From Candidatus Gastranaerophilales bacterium (GTDB lineage: Bacteria; Cyanobacteriota; Vampirovibrionia; Gastranaerophilales; Gastranaerophilaceae): 64,000 bases of DNA. The position numbers and the translations under genes are program-made. The stretch is from NCBI GenBank assembly GCA_944323045.1, contig CALUQX010000006.1, positions 1 to 64,000 of the forward strand, written 5' to 3'. Below are positions 36,553-44,790 of the stretch, one piece after another. How positions within the stretch are numbered: the first letter of the stretch is position 1; each line of letters starts with the position of its first letter. The notes under the pieces are model-generated. The model made no database searches. It was not told the DNA's origin and saw only the letters and a program-made list of their open reading frames with translations.

Positions 36553-37143
36553 CTATTTATTTCTGATTTCTATACTTCTTTTGGCACAATATTGAATCAA
36601 AACCATTTTATCATTGTTGTTGTGGTAGTTAAATCTGCCTGACAGTGTGTAAGAACCTTCGTTATTTTTTTCAATTCTTATTGGCGAGAATATACACTCT
36701 ACTGACTGAATTTCTGAAAGCGGCAGAGTGATTGTATATTCATGTTCAATATTGATGTTGGATTTAGTTTTGAATTTCATACCGCCGGCAGAGATATCTA
36801 ATGTTTTAATCGGGAATACTTCGTCGCCGTGCTTCAGATCTAAATCATAAATGTATTTGATACGGGTATACTGACGTCTTTGCAAGAACTTGTGTTTTGC
36901 AGGACTGGCAACACGGATTGTACGGTCTTTAATTTCTTTTGGATATGAAGTAAAGAACAATGTACCGTATTGTGTCTGCGTATAGAATTCACAATAATTA
37001 TGTTTCAGCATTCCAATCGCATCATAGTCCAGTTCTACTGTAAATCCTTCTGGAGTTACTTCTGTAATTGTGCCTTTATTGGCATTTCTAAAGTCATGCG
37101 GAATTACAGTTATGCGTCGTTCTTTTTCTAAAAGTTCTCTCAT
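36553..37143 (-). CDS. PilZ-domain c-di-GMP receptor
   Basis: 196 residues. An N-terminal YcgR-like beta domain (about 1-85) is followed by PilZ with RRQYTR (RxxxR) and DISAGGMKF, the D-x-S-x-x-G ligand motif, so c-di-GMP binding is expected. GAGGTATCTG precedes the ATG. Such proteins commonly regulate motility or exopolysaccharide. Adjacent decarboxylase gene follows with one base between. Confidence 0.9.
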   Translation of the reverse strand: MRELLEKERRITVIPHDFRNANKGTITEVTPEGFTVELDYDAIGMLKHNYCEFYTQTQYGTLFFTSYPKEIKDRTIRVASPAKHKFLQRRQYTRIKYIYDLDLKHGDEVFPIKTLDISAGGMKFKTKSNINIEHEYTITLPLSEIQSVECIFSPIRIEKNNEGSYTLSGRFNYHNNNDKMVLIQYCAKRSIEIRNK

Positions 37144-37247
37144 CAGATACCTCGTATATTTAATGTTTTCTACATTATAGCTGATATCAATGCTGTTGTC
37201 AAAATGTTTAATAAATATTAAAACTTACATAACGGGTCGGCTGGCTT

Positions 37248-37979
37248 TTAGAACTTTATAGGATAGTCATCCGGAATTTTCCAGCCGTTCATCTCAATGA
37301 GTGCAGTACAGTATGCACCATTATGCAGCCCTTCCTGATGTTTACAACCATAATTCTTTTGATTTATTAGAATATTTCTAAATTCTTCCTTATCTTCTGG
37401 AACATCTATCTGTGAGCAGCCTCGCTCATCATCATAGTGCCTCTGTTCCCAATATAAATACGGCACCCAGCCTTTATCATATGAATTTAGGATAGGATTT
37501 TCACAAAATCCACTCAACTCTGTCTGAGCAGGTCCCCAATAGAAGTTAAATGAATTTTTGCCAGCATACTCATTATTCACAGCTTTTCCGTTAATTAAGA
37601 GTGCTCCCTGCGCAGCGACTGTAGTATCGCCATTTGCATACATTCTAAAAATTGTGCCATCTGCAAAATATACATATACCATATTATCTATAACTTCATA
37701 TTTAAGAGTCTTTAAATATGGAGCAAAATATTTCAGATAAAACTCTTCTACAGAGCCGTTATTCTGAATAGTCCAGTTCTTTTTATCCCCGTTTTCTATT
37801 TCGGATAATTTAACAGCATTTTGCATGTTCACGTAGAATTTAAGAAGTTTTGTTTCAACGACTTTCTTTTTATATGACTGTACAAGATTTGGTATTGTCA
37901 GCGCCGCGACCGCACCAATAATTGCCAGAGTGATTAAAACTTCTGCTAAAGTAAATGCTTTCCCTAATCTTGTATTCAT
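37248..37979 (-). CDS. Pseudopilin / type IV prepilin-like protein
   Basis: 243 residues from ATG 37979, which has AAGGAGGT upstream. Starts MNTRLGKAFTLAEVLITLAI, the prepilin peptidase site with Glu+5 and a hydrophobic helix. The first 60 residues and the C-terminus (NGWKIPDDYPIKF) are close to those of the gene at 59099, so the two are paralogues with diverged centres. The mature part is Tyr/Trp/Asn-rich with four Cys. Probably a minor pilin or pseudopilin. The divergent XRE gene (38080) begins 100 bases away. Confidence 0.88.
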   Translation of the reverse strand: MNTRLGKAFTLAEVLITLAIIGAVAALTIPNLVQSYKKKVVETKLLKFYVNMQNAVKLSEIENGDKKNWTIQNNGSVEEFYLKYFAPYLKTLKYEVIDNMVYVYFADGTIFRMYANGDTTVAAQGALLINGKAVNNEYAGKNSFNFYWGPAQTELSGFCENPILNSYDKGWVPYLYWEQRHYDDERGCSQIDVPEDKEEFRNILINQKNYGCKHQEGLHNGAYCTALIEMNGWKIPDDYPIKF

Positions 37980-38079
37980 AAAAAATACCTCCTTAAAATC
38001 CTTACTACATGCCTTATTATGACATATAATCTCCAAAATAGCAATACTTTTGTCAATATTATTTGATATATCTTAGTTT

Positions 38080-38304
38080 ATGGCTAAAAAAATGAGTAAA
38101 GTATTCCATAAAAAGTTCGGACAACGAATAAGACAATTACGCAAAGAACGCGGCATGACTCAGGAACAATTGAGTTTTGAAATCGATGCTGACAATTCTT
38201 ATATTGCCAATATTGAAAATGCGCATAGAGATATTCCACTCTCGCGCATTTACAAAATTTCAAAAGTTCTTAACATTCCGCTTAAGGATTTGTTCGATTT
38301 TTAA
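38080..38304 (+). CDS. XRE-family HTH regulator
   Basis: 74 residues, a single Cro/cI-like domain: FGQRIRQLRKERGMTQEQLS, helix-turn-helix, then NSYIANIENAHRDIPLSRIYK. Likely a repressor of its own divergent intergenic region, which holds the pseudopilin gene (37248). No Shine-Dalgarno is clear. It meets the convergent gene at 38305 without overlap. Confidence 0.88.
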   Translation: MAKKMSKVFHKKFGQRIRQLRKERGMTQEQLSFEIDADNSYIANIENAHRDIPLSRIYKISKVLNIPLKDLFDF

Positions 38305-38865
38305 CTACTTGTAGTTGTCTTTCGCCATATTTACCAGCAAATCCTGCATGTTGTTAACCTTCTTACAGTCTTTTGAGGCAAATTTATAGAATTTGTTTTG
38401 TTCTTTTTCTATATACTTATTGAGAAACTTGAGATTAGTAATATGTTTTGGTGTTTCAGCAAAAGTCAAACTCAAAGCATTTTTAAATATTTCAAATTGA
38501 GTTTTGATTTGTCCGGCAAGTGTTTGGCGCTGCCTCATAAATTTTCCTAATTTAAGCGTATCTTTACCGGTGAAAACAAATATATCATTATTGTCTTTGA
38601 GGTTAACCTTCACACCGTAATTTCGTTCAGCGTTTTGCACAAGCCATTCAGCACCGCCTTCGCCTGTTTGTTTTGCAATTTCCGCAACGGATTTTCGCAT
38701 CGGCACTTTAAAATATTCGTCAGTACTAATAGGGAATACAGGGGATTTGGTGACGAGCTTGAATGTAGGAATTATTTCATTTCTTAATTGGTTTATCTCT
38801 TTTAGTCCGCCTTTTAATAAATATTTTGAGCCAAAATTCGGGCTGGTGTTTGTTATCTTATCCAT
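38305..38865 (-). CDS. Hypothetical protein with NFGSK signature
   Basis: 186 residues, no hydrophobic segment. N-terminus TNTSPNFGSKYLLKGGL shares the F-x-[AGS]-K pattern with other lineage proteins here. The remainder is helical and basic, ending KDCKKVNNMQDLLVNMAKD. It is 12 bases after the phosphomannomutase gene and likely co-transcribed. AAAGGAT precedes the start. Function unknown. Confidence 0.7.
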   Translation of the reverse strand: MDKITNTSPNFGSKYLLKGGLKEINQLRNEIIPTFKLVTKSPVFPISTDEYFKVPMRKSVAEIAKQTGEGGAEWLVQNAERNYGVKVNLKDNNDIFVFTGKDTLKLGKFMRQRQTLAGQIKTQFEIFKNALSLTFAETPKHITNLKFLNKYIEKEQNKFYKFASKDCKKVNNMQDLLVNMAKDNYK

Positions 38866-38877
38866 AAAATTATCCTT

Positions 38878-40299
38878 TTACTTTAAACATTCCTCAAGCG
38901 AGTTAATCATACATTTTTGAAAGCGCTCGCATTCTTCTTTTGTTTTGCCTTCAAAACGCAGCGTAAACACTGGTTCTGTATTGCTCTGGCGAATCAGTGC
39001 AAAACCGCCGTCAAAAACAATCCGCATACCGTCCAGCGTAACAATTTCTTTAATGCTTGAGCCAAACATATTTTTATTTGCCTCAACACAGTGCTTGAAT
39101 CTTTCAAGGGTCTGTTTTTTCTTATCATTCGGACAAGGAAAACGAACTTCCTGAGAGGTGCATACTGCATCAAATGGCTTTAGCATATCTTGAATTTTAA
39201 ATTCAGGATTGAGCTTTTTGTGCTTAGCTATAATCTCTATTATACGGCAGCCTGCGTAAATTGCGTCATCAAAGCCAAAGTATCTGTCTTTGAAGAAGGT
39301 ATGACCGCTCATTTCACCGGCAAGTACAGCTCCTGTTTCCTTCATTTTTTCTTTTATATAACCGTGACCAGTTTTGCACATAACAGCGTGACCGCCAAGA
39401 CTATTTATAGTATCAAACAAAACTTGAGAACACTTTACTTCAGATACGACTGTAGGTTTCTCTGCACCGCTGTCAATTAAATCTTCTGCATAAATAAGTA
39501 AAAGTTTGTCACCGGTCAATGCTGTTCCGTCAGAAGTTATGACACCGATTCGGTCGCTGTCGCCGTCAAAAGCAATGCCTAAATCTGCTTTCTCCTCAAC
39601 TACAACCTTTTTTATAGTATCAAGTGTCTTTAAATCACTAGGATTCGGGTGGTGATTAGGGAAATTTCCGTCCGGCTCTGTGAATAATTCAACAACTTCA
39701 CATCCAAGTTCACGGTACAATTTTGGGGCGACAACGCCGCCTGTTGCATTTGCGCTGTCCACAACTACTTTTATTCCTTTTCCAATAGTGCCAAAGCGCC
39801 TTTTCATATCGTCGATATACACAGGGATAATATCTAATTTTTCTGCCAAACCGCACATATCAACTTTATCAGTCCAGTTTTTGAGTGTAATTTCTTTAAC
39901 TTCTCTAATTTGAGTTTCATTCAGCGTCTGCTTATTATAAGTCATTTTTAGCCCGTTGTATTCTTTAGGGTTGTGGCTTGCTGTTATGATAAGTGCACCT
40001 GTAACTTCAGGCATTGTAGCTTCTGAATAATATCCGATTGGAGTTGGCGCAAGCCCTAAATCAATAACTTTTGCGCCGGCAGATGCAACACCAGATATTA
40101 ATGCTTTAGCAAGTGACGGTGAATGAGTTCTGGCATCACGGGTTACTGTAACCGTAATTTTATCCGGCGTTTTAAGCGAATATTTATGTAAATACTCTAT
40201 AAATGCACGCCCTACATTGTAAAACAATTCTTCCGTGATATCCTGACAGTAAATGCCGCGTATATCGTTTTTGCCAAATGCCTGTTCATATTTATTCAT
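38878..40299 (-). CDS. manB: Phosphomannomutase/phosphoglucomutase
   Basis: 473 residues of the alpha-D-phosphohexomutase family. Phosphoserine loop TASHNPKEYNG (Ser108), Mg loop DGDSDR (Asp245/247/249), sugar-specificity loop GEMSGHTFF, and C-terminal phosphate loop RQSNTEP are complete. It makes mannose-1-phosphate or glucose-1-phosphate for nucleotide-sugar, capsule or LPS synthesis. The GEMSGHTFF variant fits the PMM/PGM (AlgC) subgroup. GGGAG lies before the ATG. Confidence 0.93.
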   Translation of the reverse strand: MNKYEQAFGKNDIRGIYCQDITEELFYNVGRAFIEYLHKYSLKTPDKITVTVTRDARTHSPSLAKALISGVASAGAKVIDLGLAPTPIGYYSEATMPEVTGALIITASHNPKEYNGLKMTYNKQTLNETQIREVKEITLKNWTDKVDMCGLAEKLDIIPVYIDDMKRRFGTIGKGIKVVVDSANATGGVVAPKLYRELGCEVVELFTEPDGNFPNHHPNPSDLKTLDTIKKVVVEEKADLGIAFDGDSDRIGVITSDGTALTGDKLLLIYAEDLIDSGAEKPTVVSEVKCSQVLFDTINSLGGHAVMCKTGHGYIKEKMKETGAVLAGEMSGHTFFKDRYFGFDDAIYAGCRIIEIIAKHKKLNPEFKIQDMLKPFDAVCTSQEVRFPCPNDKKKQTLERFKHCVEANKNMFGSSIKEIVTLDGMRIVFDGGFALIRQSNTEPVFTLRFEGKTKEECERFQKCMINSLEECLK

Positions 40300-40374
40300 T
40301 AATATTTCTCCCTAATCATTAACTTATGGTATGATAGTAACACGAACGTAAATCAGTTACAACCGGCGGCTATA

Positions 40375-41259
40375 ATGAAAAAATTTATAACTAAAATTCT
40401 TAATAATCAGGCATTTGCAGCGGCACTATTTATAGCGCCTGCACTTGCTGGAACTCTTATATTTATCATTATACCTGTCATTTGTTCATTCGGACTCAGT
40501 TTTGTAAAATGGGATTTGCTGAATCCTGTTGAATTTGTCGGATGGAATAATTATATTCAGATTTTTAATGAGCCGCTGTTTTATAAAATACTGATTAATA
40601 CCATTGTTTTTGCTGTTTCAACGTCTGTATTCGGGGTGATTATTCCGCTAATACTTGCTGCAATATTGAATTCAAAGATTCGCGGTGCAGAATTCTATAA
40701 AACTGCGTATTTTCTGCCGTTTATTACACCTATGATAGTTATCGGAGTAATCTGGGAGTGGATTTTTGATCCGAATATAGGACTGTTAAACCAGATTCTG
40801 CATCTGCACATCAACTGGCTTTACGATGCTAATTTTGCCATGCCTGCACTAATTATTGTTTCAGTATGGAAACTCATCGGATACAACATGGTTATATTTT
40901 TGTCAGCATTAAGCGGTATTTCACAGAGTCTTTTTGAAGCAGCAAGAATTGACGGTGCCAATCATTTTCAGGTATTTAAAAACATTACAGTGCCGTTGCT
41001 TGCACCTACAACATTTTTTGTTGTAATTATCACCACAATAAGTTCATTCCAGATATTTGATTTAATATACTTGATGACTGAGGGCGGACCTCTGGACAGC
41101 ACAAACGTACTGGTTTATGCAATTTATAAAAATGCATTTGAATACTTTAATATCGGCAAAGCATCCGCACTAGCCTATGTGCTTTTTGTAATAATTCTTG
41201 TTCTTACACTGATACAGTGGAATTTACGCAAAAAACTCGTCTACAACGAAATTGACTAA
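40375..41259 (+). CDS. Sugar ABC transporter permease (MalF/UgpA type)
   Basis: 294 residues with six transmembrane helices. The EAA loop (SLFEAARIDGANHFQVFKNIT) that couples to the ATPase is intact. Homologous to carbohydrate permeases of the MalF/UgpA/AraP class. No binding protein, second permease or ATPase gene is adjacent, so partners must lie elsewhere. The 4-base stop overlap (CTAA) with the convergent gene is tight. Confidence 0.92.
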   Translation: MKKFITKILNNQAFAAALFIAPALAGTLIFIIIPVICSFGLSFVKWDLLNPVEFVGWNNYIQIFNEPLFYKILINTIVFAVSTSVFGVIIPLILAAILNSKIRGAEFYKTAYFLPFITPMIVIGVIWEWIFDPNIGLLNQILHLHINWLYDANFAMPALIIVSVWKLIGYNMVIFLSALSGISQSLFEAARIDGANHFQVFKNITVPLLAPTTFFVVIITTISSFQIFDLIYLMTEGGPLDSTNVLVYAIYKNAFEYFNIGKASALAYVLFVIILVLTLIQWNLRKKLVYNEID

Positions 41260-41654
41260 TCTTTTACCACTGTTTTAAACATGTTATTTTTCGGCGCGCC
41301 GTTGCCCAGTTTAATTATTTTTTCCAACGCGAATTTCAGTGGATTCATCTTTTGAGAGGCTGTGAATGAGGTTGTTTTTGATTCTGCAAAATCATCCATT
41401 GAATAGGCAATATTCACATTTTTCTTTGGCACATACCTTGTAAAACTAACAACAGGATATCCGTCGGAATTTTGTGATATATTCAGTTTTAATCGTGTTA
41501 ATAAAAATGCACTGTCAATGTTTTTGCGTGCCTGATTGAGTTTTGCGAATTTGTTATGCTCTACTGCATAGTCTGCAACTCTTTTTAAGTCATTGCTATG
41601 CAAAAATTTTGCCTGAAATGCGGTCTGATAATTATTTGTATTTTGAATTTGCAT
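41256..41654 (-). CDS. Hypothetical protein with AFQAK signature
   Basis: 132 residues. N-terminus MQIQNTNNYQTAFQAKFLHS has the F-x-[AGS]-K signature of other lineage-specific proteins in this window. No transmembrane segment; mixed alpha/beta. The ribosome-binding site (AAAGGA, about 41690-41695) is the 5' arm of the hairpin that ends thiC, so expression may depend on that structure. Function unknown. Confidence 0.7.
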   Translation of the reverse strand: MQIQNTNNYQTAFQAKFLHSNDLKRVADYAVEHNKFAKLNQARKNIDSAFLLTRLKLNISQNSDGYPVVSFTRYVPKKNVNIAYSMDDFAESKTTSFTASQKMNPLKFALEKIIKLGNGAPKNNMFKTVVKD

Positions 41655-41657
41655 GCT

Positions 41658-41701
41658 AAAAAGTCCTTTCTTGAGTAATAAAACTCTTGAAAGGACTTTT
41701 T
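41658..41701 (-). terminator. thiC terminator overlapping the next gene's ribosome site
   Basis: Outer arms AAAAAGTCCTTTC (41658-41670) and GAAAGGACTTTTT (41689-41701) are perfectly complementary for 13 bp, with a GAGT/ACTC inner extension. On the minus strand the hairpin ends in T5, directly followed by AGC and the ATG of 41654. Confidence 0.78.
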
Positions 41702-41718
41702 GCTATATATACAGTTAA

Positions 41719-42993
41719 TTATTTACAATCATTAAAATATTCTTTGAAAATTTTAACACTGCAATACTTGCCGCACATTGTACAAGGTTCACCATTATCG
41801 ATGTCTTCAAGCGTGCATTTGTCAATTGCTGCTGCGCGCTGAGCATTCCAGTCGAGATTTTTACGCGCAATTGCCATATCTAAATCCATTTGATAAGCTG
41901 CCTTATTGCCTCTTGCAAGATCAGCCGAATGCGCTGCTATTTTGCTTGCGATAATTCCCTCTCTAACCTGTTTAGCATCAGGCAGTCCTATATGCTCAGC
42001 AGGGGTAACATAGCATAAAAAGTCAGCACCGTGCATAGCGGCAAGTGTTCCGCCGATAGCAGAAGTTATATGGTCATACCCCGGTGCAATATCAGTTACC
42101 AGAGGTCCAAGTACATAAAGCGGCGCATAATCAGTAAGCACTTTTATTGTTTCAATCATTGCAGGAATTTTATTAAGCGGAACATGCCCCGGACCTTCGA
42201 CCATTGTCTGAACACCGGCTTCTCTGGCGCGTTTAACCAGTTCACCAAGAACAAGAGTTTCTGCAACCTGTCCGCGATCACCTGCATCGGCAATACAGCC
42301 AGGTCTTAAACCGTCGCCAAGTGAAAGTGTGCAGTCGTATTCGCGTGCAATTTCAAGTAACTCATCATAATATTCGTACAAAGGATTTTCTTTGCCGGTT
42401 GCCTTAATCCAGCTTGCAAGCATTGAACCGCCGCGGGAAACAATATCCATTACACGTCCCTGTTTTTCAAGCTGGTCTACAACAAACTTTGTAACGCCGC
42501 AGTGTACTGTTATGAAATCAATTCCATCCTGACACTGTTTTTCTATATCAGAAAATAGTTTGTCTTTTGAAAGTTTTGCTATATCTTTAAATTCATCAAG
42601 TGCCTCTTTGCCTGCCTGATACATAGGTACTGTACCAATCGGAAGTTTAGTTGCTGCAATAATCTGTTTTCTTGTTCCGTCAATGTCTGAACCGGTTGAC
42701 AAATCCATCAGGACATCTGCCCCTGTTGCCTCGATAATTCTAACCTTTTCAAGTTCTTGTTCAACATTAGAACGCTCCATTGATGTGCCGATATTAGCGT
42801 TAATCTTAACAGTCATTCCTTCACCAACTGCTGTCGGAATAACATCATCGCGTCTATTATTCTTAAGTATTGCAACACGTCCCTGTGCAACCTTTTCACG
42901 CACAAATTCAGGCGTTACGCCTTCCTTCTTCGCTATATACTCCATTTGTTCGGTAATCTTGCCCTTTTGTGCTTCCAAAATTTGTGTTGTCAT
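41719..42993 (-). CDS. thiC: Phosphomethylpyrimidine synthase ThiC
   Basis: 424 residues, the short anaerobe-type ThiC without the long N-terminal domain. The C-terminal PCTMCGKYCSVKIF provides the Fe-S cysteines with C-x2-C-x3-C spacing. It converts AIR to HMP-phosphate (radical SAM) in thiamine synthesis. No TPP riboswitch could be recognised in the 200 bases upstream. GGGGAG lies before the ATG. Confidence 0.96.
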   Translation of the reverse strand: MTTQILEAQKGKITEQMEYIAKKEGVTPEFVREKVAQGRVAILKNNRRDDVIPTAVGEGMTVKINANIGTSMERSNVEQELEKVRIIEATGADVLMDLSTGSDIDGTRKQIIAATKLPIGTVPMYQAGKEALDEFKDIAKLSKDKLFSDIEKQCQDGIDFITVHCGVTKFVVDQLEKQGRVMDIVSRGGSMLASWIKATGKENPLYEYYDELLEIAREYDCTLSLGDGLRPGCIADAGDRGQVAETLVLGELVKRAREAGVQTMVEGPGHVPLNKIPAMIETIKVLTDYAPLYVLGPLVTDIAPGYDHITSAIGGTLAAMHGADFLCYVTPAEHIGLPDAKQVREGIIASKIAAHSADLARGNKAAYQMDLDMAIARKNLDWNAQRAAAIDKCTLEDIDNGEPCTMCGKYCSVKIFKEYFNDCK

Positions 42994-43113
42994 ATTATTC
43001 TCCCCTTTATCTAAACTATTTGAATAAATTATAGCGGAAAAATAAACATTTGTAAAAATATGATGAAATTTCTTAAAGATTAATTTGCATGAGGTCGATA
43101 TATAGAGAGTGAA

Positions 43114-43209
43114 GTGTGAATGGTGAACAGTGAACTGTATTATCAGATTCGGGGAGACAGTTTCACAAAACTTCCAATATGAAACTACAGTTCACAGATA
43201 ACCGTTCAC
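43114..43209. repeat. Palindromic repeat, MITE/REP-like
   Basis: GTGAACTGTA (43130-43139) pairs perfectly with TACAGTTCAC (43186-43195); the outer GTGAATGGTGAAC pairs partly with the downstream CCGTTCAC, and an AGTTTCA/TGAAACT stem is nested inside. A related TCACTGTTAACAGTTCACTG occurs at 33393-33412. Confidence 0.5.
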
Positions 43210-43236
43210 AGGTCACGGAATAAGGAGTGTGCTATC

Positions 43237-43377
43237 ATGTATAATGAGTTAAAAAACGAAGAAATTATTGTTGAAATTGTAAATCTGGTTGAAAAAATCG
43301 AAGATTATAAAGCAGATGTAGATGCATACTGTGAATTTATGAAAGGGGTAATTTTATCAACCTCAGGCTTAAATTAG
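43237..43377 (+). CDS. Small hypothetical protein (46 aa)
   Basis: AAGGAG lies 10 bases before the ATG, and the peptide MYNELKNEEIIVEIVNLVEK continues as an acidic amphipathic helix, ending CEFMKGVILSTSGLN. Composition is unlike random translation of AT-rich DNA (few stop-prone or low-complexity stretches). It sits just after the 43114-43209 palindrome and 42 bases before the flavoprotein gene. Function unknown. Confidence 0.5.
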   Translation: MYNELKNEEIIVEIVNLVEKIEDYKADVDAYCEFMKGVILSTSGLN

Positions 43378-43419
43378 TCAGGTATTGCATAATTTTGAAA
43401 AAATTGTTATATTACCTTT

Positions 43420-44790
43420 ATGATGAAAATTGTTATACTCGGAGGCGTTGCAGCAGGCGCCAAAGCAGCAGCAAAAGCTAGCAGATTAATGCCTGATGCT
43501 GAAATTAATTTATACACAGATGACACGCATGTTTCTTATTCAGCATGCGGAATGCCATATTATATAGAAGGTAATTTTGATGATTACAAAATGCTTTTAG
43601 TGCGTTCTCCTGAGGAATTCGAACAGCAAGGAGTCCATGTTCATTTGAAATGCCGTGCGGCAAAAATCATGCCTTACTGCAAGCAGGTCTTGATTGAAGA
43701 TTTGGACAACAAGAAAGCATTTCTTGTTGATTATGACAAACTTATTATTGCAACAGGTGCCAGACCATTTATTCCACCTATAAAAAATGTTAATCTGCCA
43801 AATGTCTTTACACTACGTAAAATTGAAGATGCTATAGCAATTAAAGAAAAGGCTTTAAAATCAAAACATGCAACAATAATCGGCGGCGGATACATCGGCA
43901 TGGAAATGCTGGAAGCTCTTGTAAAACAGAATGTAAAAGTTACCCTGCTTGAATTTTCATCTACAATAATGTCTCTATTTGATGAATGCATGTCAAAGTT
44001 AATACTTGAACAGCTAAATTCAATTAATGACGGCAATTTTGAGATATTAACATCTGAACTTGCAACTGAATTTTCCGGTGATACAAATGGTGTCAATGGG
44101 GTACGAACAGGTTCAGGCAAATCCTTTGACACTGATATGGTAGTAATTTGTGCAGGAGTTGTTCCAAACGTTGATATTGCACGCGAAGCCGGTATTGAAT
44201 TGAGCGAAACAGGCGCAATACGGGTTAATGAGAAAATGGAAACTAATATAGAGGATATCTACGCCTGCGGCGACTGTGTCGACGAAAATCTTCTTATTTC
44301 CGATACGAGAATTTGGCTGCCATTAGGTTCTAATGCCAACAAAGAAGGTCGATGTGCGGCAATGAACGCCTGCGGAGTTGAAGATAAATTTCCGGGTGTA
44401 CTAGGTTCAGCCGTCACGCGCTGCCTTAGATTTACAATGTCTATGACCGGATTGAGCGAGAAAAAAGCTGTTCAGCTCGGTTTTGATCCTGTATCTGTAA
44501 CTGTCACTAAAAACGATAAAGTCGGTTATATGCCAGATGTAAACAATATTACATTGAAACTTGTGGCTGACCGTAAAACAAGACGTCTTATCGGCGGACA
44601 GGCTGTAGGTGCCGGAGATGCAGACAAACGGATTAATACACTTGCGACAGCATTGCTTGCAAAGCTTACTGTGGATGATTTTATTAATAACGATTTGACA
44701 TACGCCCCGCCGTATTCACCTACAATTGATCCGCTGTTGAACGCTGCACAATCACTTCAGGCTAAATTAAATTCAGAAACTAATGCTTAA
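43420..44790 (+). CDS. CoA-disulfide reductase / NADH oxidase family flavoprotein
   Basis: 456 residues. GGVAAGAKAAAKASR binds FAD; SYSACGMPYY carries the single redox cysteine (Cys43) of the CoA-disulfide reductase, NADH oxidase and NADH peroxidase group; IIGGGYIGMEMLEAL binds NAD(P)H; and YACGDCVDEN is the second FAD site. The C-terminal dimerisation domain is present. Expected roles are reduction of CoA disulfide or peroxide/oxygen detoxification. Start could be either of two adjacent ATG codons. Its end overlaps the convergent gene by 11 bases. Confidence 0.9.
   Translation: MMKIVILGGVAAGAKAAAKASRLMPDAEINLYTDDTHVSYSACGMPYYIEGNFDDYKMLLVRSPEEFEQQGVHVHLKCRAAKIMPYCKQVLIEDLDNKKAFLVDYDKLIIATGARPFIPPIKNVNLPNVFTLRKIEDAIAIKEKALKSKHATIIGGGYIGMEMLEALVKQNVKVTLLEFSSTIMSLFDECMSKLILEQLNSINDGNFEILTSELATEFSGDTNGVNGVRTGSGKSFDTDMVVICAGVVPNVDIAREAGIELSETGAIRVNEKMETNIEDIYACGDCVDENLLISDTRIWLPLGSNANKEGRCAAMNACGVEDKFPGVLGSAVTRCLRFTMSMTGLSEKKAVQLGFDPVSVTVTKNDKVGYMPDVNNITLKLVADRKTRRLIGGQAVGAGDADKRINTLATALLAKLTVDDFINNDLTYAPPYSPTIDPLLNAAQSLQAKLNSETNA

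Noticed and set aside
42994-43236. Possible TPP riboswitch upstream of thiC
   Set aside because: I looked for the CTGAGA and ACCTGATC-type core elements and found none.
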